Below, one piece after another: positions 42,388 to 50,937 of a stretch of DNA of 59,050 nucleotides. Source of the stretch: Thermosporothrix hazakensis. Lineage in GTDB: Bacteria; Chloroflexota; Ktedonobacteria; Ktedonobacterales; Ktedonobacteraceae. The position numbers and the translations under genes are program-made. Location: NCBI RefSeq assembly GCF_003253565.1, contig NZ_QKUF01000033.1:1-59050 (forward strand), given 5' to 3'. Each line of letters begins with the position of its first letter. The first letter of the stretch is position 1. The notes beneath the pieces are model-generated. The model saw nothing but the letters and a program-made list of their open reading frames with translations. It was not told the origin of the DNA and ran no database searches.

Positions 42388-43563
42388 ATGTCGCAACAGA
42401 TTCGCTTACCGCAGGCGGACGGAACCCTCGAACCCTATACGCTGAAAGGGCCGTTCACACCTCCTGTTGAATTTCTTCCACCGAAGAGCCGTAAAGCTTT
42501 TGCAGCCGCACATGTTGTCTGTGATCCGTTGGCAGAGAATGGTCCGGCACAGCCTGCCACACTCGATTGGGATGCAACCATGTCCTATCGGCGCTATCTC
42601 TGGTCGCTTGGTTTCTCCGTGGCCGAAGCAATGGACACAGCACAGCGCGGTATGGGGCTTGATTGGCACGCCACTAAAGAGCTGATTCGCCGCTCCCTTA
42701 CTGAGGCGCGAACCTATAGCGGTGGGATCGCCTGTGGCGCAGGAACCGATCAGCTTGCCCCCTCACCCTCCGTCACGCTTGATGACGTAATCGCAGCCTA
42801 CGAGGAGCAGTGCGAGTTCATCGAGGGAGAAGGCGGACGTATTATCCTGATGGCGAGCCGCGCTCTGGCCGCCTGTGCACGCACGCCTGACGAGTACCTT
42901 CACGTCTATGAGCGCATTCTGTCGCAGGTCCGGCAACCAGTCATTCTGCACTGGCTCGGAGATATATTCGATCCGGCTCTACACGGCTACTGGGGCTCTA
43001 CCGACCTGAATGCCGCTATGGATGTCTGCCTCGATGTTATCAGGCGGCATACCTCTAAAATTGATGGGATCAAAATCTCGCTGCTGGACGCCGAACGCGA
43101 GATCACGATGCGCCGCCTGCTGCCCGAGGGTGTCCATATGTACACCGGCGACGATTTCAACTACCCACGCCTGATACTGGGAGACGAGCAGGGGTACAGT
43201 GACGCGCTGCTCGGCATCTTTGATGCGATCGCTCCGGTGGCTTCCGCCGCGCTTCAGGCGCTCGATCAGGGTGATATCGCACACTATCAGGCATTACTGG
43301 AACCGACCGTGCCCCTTTCACGCCATATCTTCCAGGCTCCCACCTACTACTACAAGACGGGAGTTGTCTTTATGGCCTACCTCAATGGACATCAGAAGCA
43401 CTTTCATATGGTTGGAGGTCTGGAAAATGCGCGGTCTATTCTGCACCTTGTCGAACTTTTCAAACTGGCAGATACAGCCGGTCTGTTGCTTCAGCCTGAA
43501 CTGGCTCTAACACGGATGCGCACCGTTCTAGCCCTCGCCGGAATCGAGGAGACAGGAGCATAA
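42388..43563 (+). CDS. DUF993-family (TIM-barrel, dihydrodipicolinate-synthase-like) protein
   Basis: This 391-residue protein fits the DUF993 family by length and phrases: an N-terminal LPQADGTLEPYTLKG, then LDWDATMSYRRYLWSLGFSVAEAMDTAQRGMGLDW, and VILHWLGDIFDPALHGYWGS in the barrel core. Lys in KIDGIKISLLD is at the position of a Schiff-base lysine of aldolase-type barrels, so an aldolase or lyase acting on a keto-sugar is plausible. Its chemistry has not been established to my knowledge. It lies between the oxidoreductase and the isomerase in one operon, suggesting a sugar-breakdown path. Confidence 0.82.
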   Translation: MSQQIRLPQADGTLEPYTLKGPFTPPVEFLPPKSRKAFAAAHVVCDPLAENGPAQPATLDWDATMSYRRYLWSLGFSVAEAMDTAQRGMGLDWHATKELIRRSLTEARTYSGGIACGAGTDQLAPSPSVTLDDVIAAYEEQCEFIEGEGGRIILMASRALAACARTPDEYLHVYERILSQVRQPVILHWLGDIFDPALHGYWGSTDLNAAMDVCLDVIRRHTSKIDGIKISLLDAEREITMRRLLPEGVHMYTGDDFNYPRLILGDEQGYSDALLGIFDAIAPVASAALQALDQGDIAHYQALLEPTVPLSRHIFQAPTYYYKTGVVFMAYLNGHQKHFHMVGGLENARSILHLVELFKLADTAGLLLQPELALTRMRTVLALAGIEETGA

Positions 43564-43570
43564 CAAACCA

Positions 43571-44383
43571 ATGCATGATCTCTCACGGCTCAGCTTAAAT
43601 CAAAAGACAACAGATCCCTGGAATCTGCGCGAGGCGGTAGAGGGTTGTGTCAGGGCTGGAATTCCCTTTATCGGCCTCTGGCGCGAAAAAGTCGCCGAAC
43701 AGGGATTGCAGGAAAGCGCGCGTATTGTGCGCGATTCCGGTCTGCGCGTGTCCAGCCTATGCCGCGGCGGCTGGTTCGCGGGAAGCAGCGCCCGCGAGCG
43801 TCAGGAGCGGCTTGACGACAATCGCCGCGCCATTGAAGAGGCGGCAACGCTCGGCACAGAAGTCCTGGTGCTGGTCTGTGGCCCCGCCGCTGATGGTGAT
43901 CTTGTCGCCGCTCGCGCTTACGTGGAGGAGTGCATAGAAAAGCTGATCCCCGACGCCGAGCAACATGGCATCAGGCTCGGCATAGAGCCGCTTCACCCGA
44001 TGTATGCAGGTGATCGCTCAGTGATCGTCTCTCTTCAGCAGGCAAACCAGATCGCAAGCCGCCTTAATCATAAACAGGTAGGGGTTGTGATCGATGCCTA
44101 TCATATCTGGTGGGAGCCTGATATTTATGCACAGATCGCAGCAGCCGGCGAGCGGATTCTCGGCTTTCATGTATGCGACTGGCTGGTCCCGACGCCTGAT
44201 ATGCTGAACGGGCGAGGCATGATGGGAGACGGTGTGATCGAGCTCCGGCGCCTGCGCACCGCTGTGGAACAGGCTGGCTACACAGGCCCGATTGAGGTCG
44301 AGATCTTCAACCAGCAGCTCTGGAGCATGCCAGGAGACGAGATATTACAGCTTATGTGCGAGCGCTACCTTGAACATGTCTAG
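43571..44383 (+). CDS. Sugar phosphate isomerase/epimerase (TIM barrel, AP-endonuclease-2 fold)
   Basis: This 270-residue protein is a xylose-isomerase-like barrel. Metal ligands are visible at Glu in LGIEPLHPMYAGDRS, Asp and His in VVIDAYHIWWEPD, His in ILGFHVCDW, and Glu in GPIEVEIFN. It ends the three-gene operon, 7 bp after the DUF993 gene and before a terminator at 44407. The substrate is likely a keto-sugar or its derivative made by the first enzyme; this is inference. Confidence 0.88.
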   Translation: MHDLSRLSLNQKTTDPWNLREAVEGCVRAGIPFIGLWREKVAEQGLQESARIVRDSGLRVSSLCRGGWFAGSSARERQERLDDNRRAIEEAATLGTEVLVLVCGPAADGDLVAARAYVEECIEKLIPDAEQHGIRLGIEPLHPMYAGDRSVIVSLQQANQIASRLNHKQVGVVIDAYHIWWEPDIYAQIAAAGERILGFHVCDWLVPTPDMLNGRGMMGDGVIELRRLRTAVEQAGYTGPIEVEIFNQQLWSMPGDEILQLMCERYLEHV

Positions 44384-44406
44384 AACTCACACACGCTCTG
44401 AAACCG

Positions 44407-44433
44407 GGAAGAGGGAACGCGTTTCCCCCTTCC
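44407..44433 (+). terminator. Terminator of the sugar operon
   Basis: GGAAG-A-GGGAA pairs with TTCCC-C-CTTCC (one mismatch) around a 5-base loop, followed by TTTTC. Confidence 0.7.
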
Positions 44434-44447
44434 TTTTCATGTCCCGA

Positions 44448-45425
44448 TTATTCCTCGATACCGTCTGTCCCCTGACCACAGACCAGCACGCACACTTTCT
44501 CGCCCGGCTCAATCAAGACCTTGCCACTTAATACAGCGGCTGTGGCGGCAGCTCCGCTCAATTCCACAGCGATGCCCTGTTCTTCCCAGAGCCAGCGGGC
44601 AGCCGTGCGCATCTCTTCATCATCGACCAGCACAATTTCTTCAACGTGCTGTTGAATAATCTCAAAGTTAAGCTGATCGCTTTTCCGAGGCGCCAGTGTC
44701 CCCGCCGCGGTCATGACCTCTTCCAGCTCCACCAGGCGGTTTGCTTTGAGGCTCTCATAGAGCGTCGGCGCGCCAACCGGCTCCACTCCAGTAATCTTCA
44801 CATCAGGCTTGAGCCCATGCGTTGCAATGCTAATCCCGCTAATCAGGCCGCCGCCGCCGATTGCCACAATCAAATGATCGATATCGGGCCTCTCATCAAA
44901 CAGCTCAAGCGCAATCGTCCCCTGCCCGGCAATCACCCGCGGGTCCGCGAAGGGGTGAATATAGGTAGCACCTGAGCGGTTCGTATGCGCCAGAGCTGCG
45001 GTATGTGCGTCATCCCAGACTCGACCCACAACCACGACCTCGGCTCCCCACCGCTTGAGCTTCGCAACCTTAGCAGCGGGCGTCGAATGCGGCAGATAAA
45101 TAGTCGCAGGCACTCCGGTCAGCCAACCTGCATAGGTCACGCCCATACCATGATTGCCACCAGAAGCAGTCACCAGGCCGCGCTGACGCTCCTCTTCCGT
45201 CAGCCCGAGCGCCGTATTCAGTGCCCCGCGCGCCTTAAACGAGCCCGACACCTGCATATTTTCCAGTTTCAGATAGATGTCTCCCTCGTGGCTGAGAGTC
45301 TGCCTGACCGCTTTCATCTGAACGAGCGGAGTTTTGCGCACATACGGGCGGATTCTCTCATATGCTGCATGTACGTCCTGTAACGTCACCATACCGGTTG
45401 TATCATCCTCTCTTTGGTGATTCAT
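44448..45425 (-). CDS. Threonine ammonia-lyase / serine racemase family PLP enzyme
   Basis: This 325-residue enzyme of the fold-type II PLP family carries Lys64 in SGSFKARGALN (Schiff base), TASGGNHGMGVTYAG (substrate loop) and the phosphate-binding GGGGLISG. It has no C-terminal ACT domain, so it is the short catabolic type rather than the regulated biosynthetic IlvA. The reaction is likely Thr to 2-oxobutyrate plus ammonia, or Ser racemisation or dehydration. The start is uncertain: no strong ribosome site precedes 45425, and an ATG at 45392 (MVTLQDV) is possible. Confidence 0.87.
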   Translation of the reverse strand: MNHQREDDTTGMVTLQDVHAAYERIRPYVRKTPLVQMKAVRQTLSHEGDIYLKLENMQVSGSFKARGALNTALGLTEEERQRGLVTASGGNHGMGVTYAGWLTGVPATIYLPHSTPAAKVAKLKRWGAEVVVVGRVWDDAHTAALAHTNRSGATYIHPFADPRVIAGQGTIALELFDERPDIDHLIVAIGGGGLISGISIATHGLKPDVKITGVEPVGAPTLYESLKANRLVELEEVMTAAGTLAPRKSDQLNFEIIQQHVEEIVLVDDEEMRTAARWLWEEQGIAVELSGAAATAAVLSGKVLIEPGEKVCVLVCGQGTDGIEE

Positions 45426-45608
45426 TCAACATCATTGTAGCTCTATTGCAACCATGCATCTACAGCCAATAAGGCCATGGCTGATGGGCCATATCCCGCG
45501 CTACTCTCACCATGGAACAGGTATCTACACTGCTCAATATGTCTCCTTATATACAGATATCGTACAATAAATGTACAGGGTTGTGTCTTGCAGCAGGGAG
45601 AAAAAGCA

Positions 45609-47066
45609 ATGACGATCAAGCAGACAAGAGAGATCCTGCTACACTGCTTGTTGCTATGTATTCTGCTTCTCGCGGCGGCATGCGATTCTACACCGCCTTC
45701 TGCATCACCAGCGGAAGCGGCGAGAGTGCATAAGGTCCATCTCGACGCCAGAAGCGGGCTTCAGCCGGTCAAGATCACCAACGAGCAGAAAACCGAACCA
45801 CTCACCATCGTACCGGGCGAGCAGGTGAAAATCCTCGCAGAAGGAACCATTCACCCGACTCCCGAGAGCCAGGCTGTCGGGCCGGAAGGGAAGAACAACT
45901 GCCAGACCCAGACCCTCCCTGTGCCCTCACTGCCCTGTTATGCGCTGATCTATCGCCTCAACGGCTCACAAACCGAGCTTGCAGGCAAGCAGGCAAACAT
46001 CACAACCAGAAAAGAAAGCACGCTCTCACTGGGCATCAATCATCCCAACGCGCAACCGAGCCAGGGCGGCTATGATGTCACCATCGTCACCCTCCCGCGA
46101 AACAGCTTCACCGGCCTCTGGGAGGCGCCAACACAGCACTTTCTGACACAGGGAACCTCGCTCTCACTCTCGGTCCGCGCCTTCGCCCGCGATCTCGATA
46201 TCAGCAGCGTGCGTTTTACGGCAGAGCTTCCCAATCAACAGAAACAAACACTCTGTGAGGCAACCACCGCATCCAATGAGCTCTACACCTGCGTCTGGAA
46301 CTTCGGGGGCCAATCGCTGCAAAGTGGTCCCGTCACGCTCTCCTATACCATCCAGGCCGATAATGGTAACTCTCTTTCAAACCCGGACGGCACCCGAAGC
46401 GGCACCGTGCGCTATGCCGAAACCCAGACGACTGCCAACTACGCGGGCTATGCCGGAACAAACCTGGATCAATCTATCCAGCACGAGAGCGTCCGGGCCG
46501 AGTGGAAAGTACCTGCCGCGTACTGCATGCCAACCGAGACATCGTATACTGGCATCTGGGCAGGCATGACCGCGAATCCAATGGACAGCGACCAGCAGAG
46601 CCAGCTTGCACAGATTATCACCGAGACCGATTGCCTGAACGGGAAGCCATCATACTTCGCAACCTGGCAAACGTATCCAGCGCCTCCGCAGCGCATCAGC
46701 AAACCGGTCCACGCTGGCGACTCGATAATTGCAACCGTGGAGTTCCACCAGAATCAATTTCAGCTCAAATTGCAGAATCAAACGCAACACTGGGAGTTTT
46801 CAACCGCACGGCCCGGAGATATCGCTGATACCCGTTTTGCGGAATGTATCCTCGAAGCGCCGACCTTCGTTGAACAGGGCCGCAACACGCAGCGCCTTGC
46901 CCGCTTCGACTCCGTCGCGTTCACCTGCTCGGTTGATGGCAAGCCAATCGGAGACCAGCCACACCTGTATGTCTTCCAGATGAACAGAGGCAACGCCGTC
47001 GCCGTGATCACGTCGCCACTTGATCAGAAGGGATCTGGCTTCACCGTGCGCTGGACGCAAAAGTGA
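45609..47066 (+). CDS. Lipoprotein with eqolisin-like (peptidase G1) C-terminal domain
   Basis: This 485-residue protein has a lipoprotein signal (Cys25 in LLAAACDS), two beta-rich regions (about 40-165 and 170-270) and a C-terminal domain that aligns with the glutamic peptidases (family G1): ANYAGYAGTNL, AEWKVP, then Gln335 in LAQIITETDC and Glu412 in AECILEAPTF fit the catalytic Gln and Glu, with WQTYP between them. So it may be an active acid protease on the cell surface. Shine-Dalgarno AGGGAG precedes ATG 45609; the longer frame from 45477 is not needed. The terminator at 47077 ends it. Confidence 0.75.
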   Translation: MTIKQTREILLHCLLLCILLLAAACDSTPPSASPAEAARVHKVHLDARSGLQPVKITNEQKTEPLTIVPGEQVKILAEGTIHPTPESQAVGPEGKNNCQTQTLPVPSLPCYALIYRLNGSQTELAGKQANITTRKESTLSLGINHPNAQPSQGGYDVTIVTLPRNSFTGLWEAPTQHFLTQGTSLSLSVRAFARDLDISSVRFTAELPNQQKQTLCEATTASNELYTCVWNFGGQSLQSGPVTLSYTIQADNGNSLSNPDGTRSGTVRYAETQTTANYAGYAGTNLDQSIQHESVRAEWKVPAAYCMPTETSYTGIWAGMTANPMDSDQQSQLAQIITETDCLNGKPSYFATWQTYPAPPQRISKPVHAGDSIIATVEFHQNQFQLKLQNQTQHWEFSTARPGDIADTRFAECILEAPTFVEQGRNTQRLARFDSVAFTCSVDGKPIGDQPHLYVFQMNRGNAVAVITSPLDQKGSGFTVRWTQK

Positions 47067-47076
47067 GCATAAAAAA

Positions 47077-47106
47077 GGAGCCGCAGTGCTCAAGCTTCTG
47101 TGGCTC
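47077..47106. terminator. Bidirectional terminator
   Basis: GGAGCCGCAG pairs with CTGTGGCTCC (one G-T pair), preceded by a run of six A and followed by TTGTGCTTTCTTTT. It separates the eqolisin-like gene from the convergent glycosyltransferase gene. Confidence 0.75.
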
Positions 47107-47120
47107 CTTGTGCTTTCTTT

Positions 47121-48569
47121 TCAGGTCAGGGCTGACTCTTTTTGCGCCTCCACGTCTGCTTGTCCTACCTTGCGCGATCGCGTGTAGAGAACCAGCAGCC
47201 AGACCACAAAACCGAACAGCAGCAGGTTTCGTATCGTCACTACCGGCCAGAACGCGGGCTGAAGCGGCACCTTGACCAGTGGCACCTGATTGTAAATGAT
47301 GGGATACACAATCGAGGTCAACACGCTGATCATCGTCCACGGAATGAACCATTTACGGTCGCTGTCGCCCACGAAGGCCACGAGCGGAGCAACCCAGATC
47401 AGGTACTGCGGACTGAAGACCTTGCCTGTCACCATCACCACCAGCAGCGTCAAAAGCGACGATGCGGCCACATTGATACGACCCTTCCATTGGAGCCAGT
47501 AGGTGTACAGCAGCCCGACAAACAACAACACATTCAACCCTATACTGACTATGCTCATCAGGCGCAGGTGATTCAGAATATTGAGCGAGCCGAATGTCTT
47601 TCCATAGGTCAGCGTCATGCCGGTCACTTTCGAGATCAGCCACATGAGCGACGCACCAACTGCCTCAACCTGCATCGGGCGCTGGCCGAAGTAGGTAAAC
47701 TGGCCAACTGTGCCCTCAATGCTCAGGAAGAGCGAAACGGCCATCACAACCACGCAGAGCACCACAAAGACCGCCAACGCCTTCCAGCGCCGCCATGCGT
47801 ACCATTTCACCTGTTTGCCAAGCTCCATCTGTTGCGCGAGCAGGAACGGCATCAACAGCACTGCGGGATAAAATTTCAGCAGCGTCGCGACCGCCAGCCA
47901 GATATAGGCCCACGTCCAGCGTCGTCGCACCGCACAGATCACCGCGAACAGGGTTGCCGCCGCCGGGAGCAGGTCAAAGCGCGCCAGAGCCGTTACAGCA
48001 GCCCCCGCGACCATATAGACCGCATAGACCATAGCGGCACGACGCGATTTATAACGCGCCAGCAGCACATACAGGATCACCGCCAGCACGGCCATCCAGA
48101 AAGCATAGGCGAGCTGAAAGAAGCGAGCAGGGGCTAAGAGCGCCAGAGAGAAGAAGATCAGTGTCGAGAAAGGATATTCGTTCGGCAGGACATGAAAACG
48201 GCTTCCAACCTGTTGCGACTTCACCATATCAATCAAGGGCTGTGGAAACCCATGCTCGCGCATGAAGTCAGCAATCTGCCCGTTCGTCGCGGGCTTGTTG
48301 CGCATGAAGCCGCACTGTTCCTTCGTGAACTTCGTCTGGACCGTCGGCATACCCTGCCAGAAGCCAACTGTATAGCACTGATACTTCGCGACATCGCTAT
48401 AGACATTGAAATACTGGAAGTTTGACTGAGTAAAAAGCTGCCACCCGGAGCCAATAAACATAAGCACACACATAGCCAGAGCTACACAGATATCGCGCCA
48501 GTATCGGGCCAAAAATGGCTTCTTTGCTACCATTCCCTTTTCTTCGTCAGCAATGCGTAATTCTGTCAT
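47121..48569 (-). CDS. GT-C glycosyltransferase (GT87/DUF2029-like mannosyltransferase)
   Basis: This 482-residue membrane protein has about ten helices. Its extracytoplasmic loop between the first and second helices is long (about residues 50-130, with YSDVAKY and VLPNEYPFSTL); here Asp and Glu in YSDV and NEYP are typical of GT-C enzymes that use polyprenyl-phosphate sugars. LKFYPAVLLMPFLLA and SPQYLIWVAPL are hallmark phrases of the GT87/DUF2029 family. It should glycosylate a lipid or cell-wall component outside the membrane. Start 48569 follows AAAGG. It stands alone. Confidence 0.82.
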   Translation of the reverse strand: MTELRIADEEKGMVAKKPFLARYWRDICVALAMCVLMFIGSGWQLFTQSNFQYFNVYSDVAKYQCYTVGFWQGMPTVQTKFTKEQCGFMRNKPATNGQIADFMREHGFPQPLIDMVKSQQVGSRFHVLPNEYPFSTLIFFSLALLAPARFFQLAYAFWMAVLAVILYVLLARYKSRRAAMVYAVYMVAGAAVTALARFDLLPAAATLFAVICAVRRRWTWAYIWLAVATLLKFYPAVLLMPFLLAQQMELGKQVKWYAWRRWKALAVFVVLCVVVMAVSLFLSIEGTVGQFTYFGQRPMQVEAVGASLMWLISKVTGMTLTYGKTFGSLNILNHLRLMSIVSIGLNVLLFVGLLYTYWLQWKGRINVAASSLLTLLVVMVTGKVFSPQYLIWVAPLVAFVGDSDRKWFIPWTMISVLTSIVYPIIYNQVPLVKVPLQPAFWPVVTIRNLLLFGFVVWLLVLYTRSRKVGQADVEAQKESALT

Positions 48570-48749
48570 TTTGGCCTTTCATTATTCAGAGAGATTCGAG
48601 ATTCGTTTCACACATGTCGGCGGGTGGCCTCGTTCTTTAAAATAGAGCAAGAAACAATCATAGAGAAACATATGCGCCCTCTCTACTTTACCCGGAATCA
48701 GTGCCAATTGTGAAGAGGAAAAGGACTATTCTACCGTTCGATTGTTTCT

Positions 48750-48938
48750 CTACCGCCCTGAGATGGGCGTAACACCCAGAAGCAAGCATAGCACCTTCTC
48801 CCCGGTTCCGACAAGCGTTGCGATTTCAACAGGGACAAAGCAGCGGTATGCATAGAACAGCGCTAACATCTCATACCACTCTCCATCTTCTTTCTCTGCC
48901 TGTATGCCAGCCTTTTCTGGAGGAAAATTTCTATTCAT
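48750..48938 (-). CDS. Doubtful small protein, 62 aa
   Basis: The frame reads MNRNFPPEKAGIQAEKEDGE at the start and has a hydrophobic second half (about residues 36-56, VEIATLVGTGEKVLCLLLGV) that could be a membrane segment. There is no clear ribosome site upstream and no neighbour on the same strand within 180 bp. It may be real, but chance is possible. Confidence 0.3.
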   Translation of the reverse strand: MNRNFPPEKAGIQAEKEDGEWYEMLALFYAYRCFVPVEIATLVGTGEKVLCLLLGVTPISGR

Positions 48939-49078
48939 AATTCTACCGCTACCACTTCTCTTTTTCTTACATTTAATTCATAAAAGAACTCTTCTAATCT
49001 TAACATGTTTTTTATGGCCATTCATCTTTCTCCATGATAAAATTACATTATCATAAACGAATGCAGAAAATTGAGTTC

Positions 49079-49112
49079 CTACTATTCCTTTGATAAAGGA
49101 TACAGTAGTAGG
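49079..49112 (+). other. Long imperfect hairpin in the leader of the 49208 gene
   Basis: CCTACTATT pairs with AGTAGTAGG and, after a small bulge, CCTTT with AAAGG, giving a stem of about 14 pairs ending some 95 bp before the ATG. There is no T-run, so it is more likely a leader element than a terminator. Confidence 0.4.
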
Positions 49113-49207
49113 GGAATTTGCATAATCACTATCGATCGTTCCATTGGGTCGTTATTATAGTAACATGTCTCCTGCGGAAACTGGAGCTAGAATGGGTGAG
49201 GCATAGC

Positions 49208-49768
49208 ATGGGAATATATCATCTTGATCTTATGACGATTGTCGATACATTTAGCAACCACCCCATTACTTTACAAACCTCTCTTCCCGATGGTGTTCCC
49301 GGCACACTGATCAAAGACCCCTGCGTTGGCATCGTCTATGCGCAAGGTGGTGTTATCACGTCGAGTGCCATTACCGGGCCAAATGGCGTGATTCTGAAAG
49401 GTGACCCTGCACTGGACATTCTCCTGCAAATACACATATGGAATGTGACCGTTGGCGCGGAGAGCAACGAGCCCACGCAGCCGCCACCGGTCCCGGTAGA
49501 AGAAGCGATCCCTCAGCCAATTGAGGCATCCCCTGCCCGTTCGCTTATCTCTTCTCCCATCCCTGTGCGTCAGAGTTCCTATTTACCGGAGCAATTTGCC
49601 GGACGGACATCACGTGAACGTGTTGTCTTGCGCACCATTTTTATGCTGATCGATGGCAAGCGTAGCATTGATGACCTCAAGGGACAGCTTCATCTGCCCC
49701 CTCAGGTGATAGAAGGTGCGCTGGAAACACTGCGCCAGGTAGGCCTTATCTATTTCAAGGAAGAGTAA
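49208..49768 (+). CDS. Hypothetical protein with C-terminal winged-helix-like segment
   Basis: This 186-residue protein has an N-terminal beta-rich part (MGIYHLDLMTIVDTFSN to about 95), a proline-rich linker (PTQPPPVPVEEAIPQPIEA) and a helical C-terminal part (IFMLIDGKRSIDDLKGQLHL, then PPQVIEGALETLRQVGLI) that resembles the winged helix of DUF4388/PqqD-like proteins. It could link a response module to another partner. I start at 49208 because GGTGAGG lies upstream. It is followed after 72 bp by the degenerate-rhodanese gene; the two may form an operon. Confidence 0.65.
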   Translation: MGIYHLDLMTIVDTFSNHPITLQTSLPDGVPGTLIKDPCVGIVYAQGGVITSSAITGPNGVILKGDPALDILLQIHIWNVTVGAESNEPTQPPPVPVEEAIPQPIEASPARSLISSPIPVRQSSYLPEQFAGRTSRERVVLRTIFMLIDGKRSIDDLKGQLHLPPQVIEGALETLRQVGLIYFKEE

Positions 49769-49840
49769 TTCAGGCCGGCTCCCTATCTCTGAGATGGGGA
49801 GCGCCGCCCGATAACAAACACTACAGGAAAGGACCGAATC

Positions 49841-50773
49841 ATGTACGATCCCTTTGCTCAGGCCGGTCTTCTTGTCCTGCTCCATCTCGCACGCTATACA
49901 GAGCTGGAGACCGTTCGTTACCTCCCAACAGATGGCATGTGTGCATCCTTCAAAGAATGCATAGCCAGCACAATCGCCCGAAAGCAAGCGTGTGTTCAGC
50001 AGCACCTGATGGCTGTACGGTCGCAGGCAGCCCCGGAAATGCTTGTCAGCAGCAATCTGGCATCACTCCACTGGCAGGAGCTTTTCCGCGTCGAGAATGA
50101 GGTATTTCAGCGCTTTCTCCAGCTTGCTCAACAGCAGCATACAGAACAGGCCAGAGCAGAACTTCTTGAGCACGGGCTGTGCTATCCCTATGCCATGATT
50201 ACCCGGCATGCACACCAATATGGCGATACCGTGCGTCCGGTTCGGCTCTACACGCTGTTGCTGCGAACTATGCGCGAGTTTTCCACTCCGCTCACGTTTC
50301 AGGCGTGGGCCCTGCATCACCTTGCTTTTGCCTATCAAGCAAACGGTCAGCGAGAAGAGGCCATCTCAGCGCTTGCCGAGGCGCTCCAATTGCGCCGGTC
50401 CGCTTCGCCTCAGGGCCCACATATCCCGCTTCCAGACAGTACGGACCTCTTTCACTATCGCATTGCATCCGCTACGCTGCATGCGCTGCACAGCTCGCCG
50501 CTGATCCTCGATGTGCGGAGCGCACTGGAATATCATAACGGTCACATTCCCAATGCGCTACACCTGCCACTGGAGCAGCTTTACAAGCAGACAAACACCC
50601 TCTCCCCGGAGCGCCTGATTGTCACCTATAGCAATATACTGCAACAGGGAACATCCCGGGGAGAGCAGGCCGCCGCCTTTTTGCGCAAACAGGGCTTTGT
50701 GGCCTGGACGCTCGCTGATGGCTATCCGGGCTGGAAAGCCAACGGATTTCCGGTGATTGAACCCTATGCCTGA
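49841..50773 (+). CDS. Helical-repeat protein with C-terminal rhodanese domain lacking the active Cys
   Basis: This 310-residue protein has a helical N-terminal two-thirds; one clear TPR-like pair (AWALHHLAFAYQANGQREEAISALAEALQL) lies near residues 150-185. The last 95 residues are a rhodanese fold: LILDVRSALEYHNGHIPNALHLPL and YPGWKANGFPV. In the active-site loop (VTYSNILQQGTSRGEQAAAFL) the catalytic Cys is absent, so it should not transfer sulfur and may instead bind a partner. Start 49841 is preceded by AAAGGA. No function is assigned. Confidence 0.75.
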   Translation: MYDPFAQAGLLVLLHLARYTELETVRYLPTDGMCASFKECIASTIARKQACVQQHLMAVRSQAAPEMLVSSNLASLHWQELFRVENEVFQRFLQLAQQQHTEQARAELLEHGLCYPYAMITRHAHQYGDTVRPVRLYTLLLRTMREFSTPLTFQAWALHHLAFAYQANGQREEAISALAEALQLRRSASPQGPHIPLPDSTDLFHYRIASATLHALHSSPLILDVRSALEYHNGHIPNALHLPLEQLYKQTNTLSPERLIVTYSNILQQGTSRGEQAAAFLRKQGFVAWTLADGYPGWKANGFPVIEPYA

Positions 50774-50937
50774 AGAAGATGAAAGTCCCATGTTTCCTTT
50801 TCTTCTTGAAGAATCGTCATTCTTTCTGTATCTTCCAATATAGATGCAGATGCATGTGCACATTCGCTAAAAAGCATGTCAGCGATTTTTCTGTGACAAG
50901 CTTTGGATAAGGAGTCTTGTAGAGGAGCCTATGTATT

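Larger units (their letters stand above)
48570..49207. other. Intergenic region with one doubtful small frame and a leader hairpin
   Basis: This stretch of about 640 bp lies between divergent genes. A 62-codon frame on the minus strand (48750-48938) and a hairpin at 49079-49112 are listed separately. Otherwise I see AT-rich non-coding DNA with no clear promoter. Confidence 0.5.

Noticed and set aside
47142..48137. 331-codon plus-strand frame
   Set aside because: Antisense to the glycosyltransferase gene, rich in His, Arg and Gln with no motifs; a shadow of the real frame.
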